Positions 62,218-64,000 of a stretch of DNA of 64,000 bases are shown here, piece after piece. The notes under the pieces were generated by a model. The model was not told the DNA's origin. It saw only the letters and a program-made list of their open reading frames with translations, and made no database searches. A program made the translations under genes and the position numbers. Source of the DNA: Haliea salexigens DSM 19537 (GTDB taxonomy: Bacteria; Pseudomonadota; Gammaproteobacteria; Pseudomonadales; Halieaceae); the NCBI RefSeq assembly GCF_000423125.1, contig NZ_AUHJ01000008.1, forward strand, positions 1-64,000. The letters run 5' to 3'. Position 1 is the first letter of the stretch. Each line of letters opens with the position of its first letter.

Positions 62218-64000
62218 TTAATCCGGCACCATGCGCGTTTCCGTGCGCGCATGCGCCCTCACCTGCGCCGGACTGAACCACCAGGGCCTGCGCTCACCGT
62301 CCGCCCAGAGGTGGGCCTGATCGTTCTGGTGGCGCTGGAAATGCCGCTCGACCACACCACCGGCCAGTATCGCCTCGACCTTGTCCGGGTCGGCAAAATC
62401 CACCACCAGCTTCATTGACGCGAAAAAGATCGCGGCAAAGGGCTCTTCGAACGCGTAAATACCGCGGTTGAGCGTTTCGCCGCTGCCGCTGCGCTCTAGC
62501 TCAAAGCCGCCTGCCACGCCACTGCCGAAGCCGCGGGGGCGCAGCGGGCTGACAAAGGCCAGGGTGTGTGCGGTACCCCAGCGCCAGGCGGCGGGATCGC
62601 TGCCCTGCAGCTCTTCGAGCAGGGCTCGGGCCCGTGGCGCTGCCGCGCGAATGACATCGTCCAGCGTTTCGCGCCGCGCGGGCGTGCCTTTGTCATCAAA
62701 CCAGTCCGCGTCGGGCGCTGCCAGCAGGGCCTCGAAACGCTGCTGCCAGAAATACCAGGTGCCGAGCATGTCCGCCGCCAGGTCTTTTCCCAGCTCATCG
62801 GTGAACGTGCCCAGCGCAATTTCCCGATACAGCGCCTGGTAAATCAGTGGTGCCGGGCTGTCGACACGGTCGACACCGTCCCAACTGGACAGCAATGTGT
62901 GCAGATCCGCCTGCGCCGGCTCGTTGGCCAGCGCAGCGAGGATATGTGGCAACAGGGTATCGCTCTGCAGGTTGCGGTCATCCGCCATCAGCGCCCAGTG
63001 GTCCGCCACCGTCATCTGGCTCGCCTGGTTGAGCACCTGGCCCATACGGCGATAGCGGTAGTCCGGCGACACATAGTTGGTGTAGTACCAGGGGAAATCG
63101 GCTGGCCGGGTATCGTGGTTGGCCGTGCCAACCCAGCCGTCTGCGGGGTTGAATGCACCGGGCATACGCGCCTTGGGAATCCAGCCAACCCAGTCGTCGC
63201 TGCCATCGGCGGGTACCGCACGCGGCAGGCTGCCATCGCCGCCGGCGCGCAGGGGCAATGCCCCCGATGCCCTGTGCCCGATGTTGCCCTGGTCATCGGC
63301 GAACACGAAATTGAACATCATCAGGTCGATATCCTGCACGCGGGTATCAAACGCCTGCGCATCCGGCGCATCGAGCAGGCCCTCGATACCCAGCTGTGGC
63401 GCGTGCTTTTCCCAGGCCGTGGTACGCAGCACCAGCACCCTGTCACCCTCTGAGCCCAGGCCCTGATGGTCGCTGATCACCGGGCCGCGCGTGGTGTAGC
63501 GCACGACCAGGGGGTGTTCGCGCATGCCACCCGGGGCATCGCCATCCTTGACCGAAATCAGCTGCTCACTGCGCCGGAGCGGCAGGCTCCGGCCTCCCTC
63601 CAGGTAGTGCTCCGGGTTCTCGGGGTCCAGCGTTTCGACATACACGTCCTGCACATCACCGTAGGCATTGGTGATGCCGAAGGCGACATGTTCGGTGCGC
63701 CCCAGCAGAAGGCCGGGCAAGCCGGGCAGGGTGGCACCCACAGCCTGGATACCCGGTGCAAACAGGCCCACCGGGTGGAACATGCCCGGCAGGATACGGT
63801 TATCCAGATGCGGATCGTTGGCCAGCATAGCGTGGCCCGACGCGCTGCGTGCAGCACTGATCGCCCAGTTATTCGAGCCGATGCCACCGTTGCGGGGCGG
63901 CTCCGGCGCAAACAGCAACCGGACGCTGCCAAGGCCGTGCGCGGCACCGGTTGCCGGGGGCCCGGCAGCGATATCGCCGTCGGGGCTGCCCTGCTCGCCG
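62218..64000 (-). CDS. Penicillin acylase family protein, 5' end outside the window
   Basis: The frame is open to the right edge without a start. The N-terminal nucleophile motif GGIGSNNWAISAARS near 63880 marks the autoprocessing site of Ntn hydrolases: Ser of the beta chain follows Gly. Downstream are DPHLDNRILPGMFHPVGLFAPGI, ITNAYGDVQDVYVETLDP, and a C-terminal YAFEEPFAAIFFASMKLVVDF. The alpha chain and signal peptide lie outside the window. Family members cleave amides, including acyl-homoserine lactones; the substrate is undetermined. It is followed by the cytochrome b gene after 82 bp. Confidence 0.85.
   Translation of the reverse strand, partial: GEQGSPDGDIAAGPPATGAAHGLGSVRLLFAPEPPRNGGIGSNNWAISAARSASGHAMLANDPHLDNRILPGMFHPVGLFAPGIQAVGATLPGLPGLLLGRTEHVAFGITNAYGDVQDVYVETLDPENPEHYLEGGRSLPLRRSEQLISVKDGDAPGGMREHPLVVRYTTRGPVISDHQGLGSEGDRVLVLRTTAWEKHAPQLGIEGLLDAPDAQAFDTRVQDIDLMMFNFVFADDQGNIGHRASGALPLRAGGDGSLPRAVPADGSDDWVGWIPKARMPGAFNPADGWVGTANHDTRPADFPWYYTNYVSPDYRYRRMGQVLNQASQMTVADHWALMADDRNLQSDTLLPHILAALANEPAQADLHTLLSSWDGVDRVDSPAPLIYQALYREIALGTFTDELGKDLAADMLGTWYFWQQRFEALLAAPDADWFDDKGTPARRETLDDVIRAAAPRARALLEELQGSDPAAWRWGTAHTLAFVSPLRPRGFGSGVAGGFELERSGSGETLNRGIYAFEEPFAAIFFASMKLVVDFADPDKVEAILAGGVVERHFQRHQNDQAHLWADGERRPWWFSPAQVRAHARTETRMVPD

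Overview
The window is about 64 kb of GC-rich, densely coded bacterial chromosome. Gene content (rdgC, parE-cpdA-yqiB, glnE, a SelD fusion next to MnmH, the DUF6394/K+ channel pair, a KshA-like steroid hydroxylase, an exosortase-type sorted protein) suggests a marine gammaproteobacterium, most likely of the Halieaceae/Cellvibrionales type. This is inference from gene families, not from a database match. The core part (about 6.1-64 kb) is compact, with many overlapping or nearly abutting genes.

Positions 1 to 5743 are a mobile island. From left to right it holds the first 45 codons of an IS21-type istA with its terminal repeats, a Rep_trans-like replication initiator, and a minus-strand run of small unrelated genes whose boundaries look like integron gene cassettes. 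Cassette-core motifs sit upstream of the genes and complementary motifs lie at or close to their stop codons; two attC-like sites of 87 and 99 bp lie between them. No integron integrase is visible, so this would be a cassette cluster lacking an integrase. The first cassette encodes a HEPN-type protein (R-x4-H), a probable RNase or toxin. The island ends at 5698-5743 in a detached 3' portion of tRNA-Phe, from the anticodon loop to CCA. This is the signature of integration into a tRNA gene; the intact tRNA-Phe and the integrase should lie left of the window.

6.1-24.4 kb: sulfotransferase, Tpm, ChaC, an LLM-class oxidoreductase, a probable steroid-degradation pair (HsaA-like flavin monooxygenase and KshA-like Rieske oxygenase), two K+ channels, a LytS/LytTR two-component pair, SelD fused to an FAD oxidoreductase with MnmH (tRNA selenouridine), RdgC, a sorted surface protein, a glyoxalase and an amidotransferase.

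24.4-34.1 kb: a PAP2 phosphatase and an MJ1255-type glycosyltransferase behind a strong PHO-box-like array, suggesting lipid remodelling under phosphate starvation. Then come an octaheme cytochrome fused to a TPR domain, a YceI protein, ParE, CpdA, YqiB and TolC.

34.1-43.1 kb: a surface-polysaccharide region with two methyltransferases, an (alpha/alpha)-barrel protein, a GT4 glycosyltransferase and all four dTDP-rhamnose genes (rmlA, C, B, D).

43.1-64 kb: IlvE, GlnE, a GspE/PilB ATPase, DUF47 with the Pit phosphate transporter, ArgE, ArgA, a complete heavy-metal RND efflux operon ending in DUF3240, IlvD, a cytochrome b561-like protein, and a penicillin-acylase-family protein cut by the window edge.
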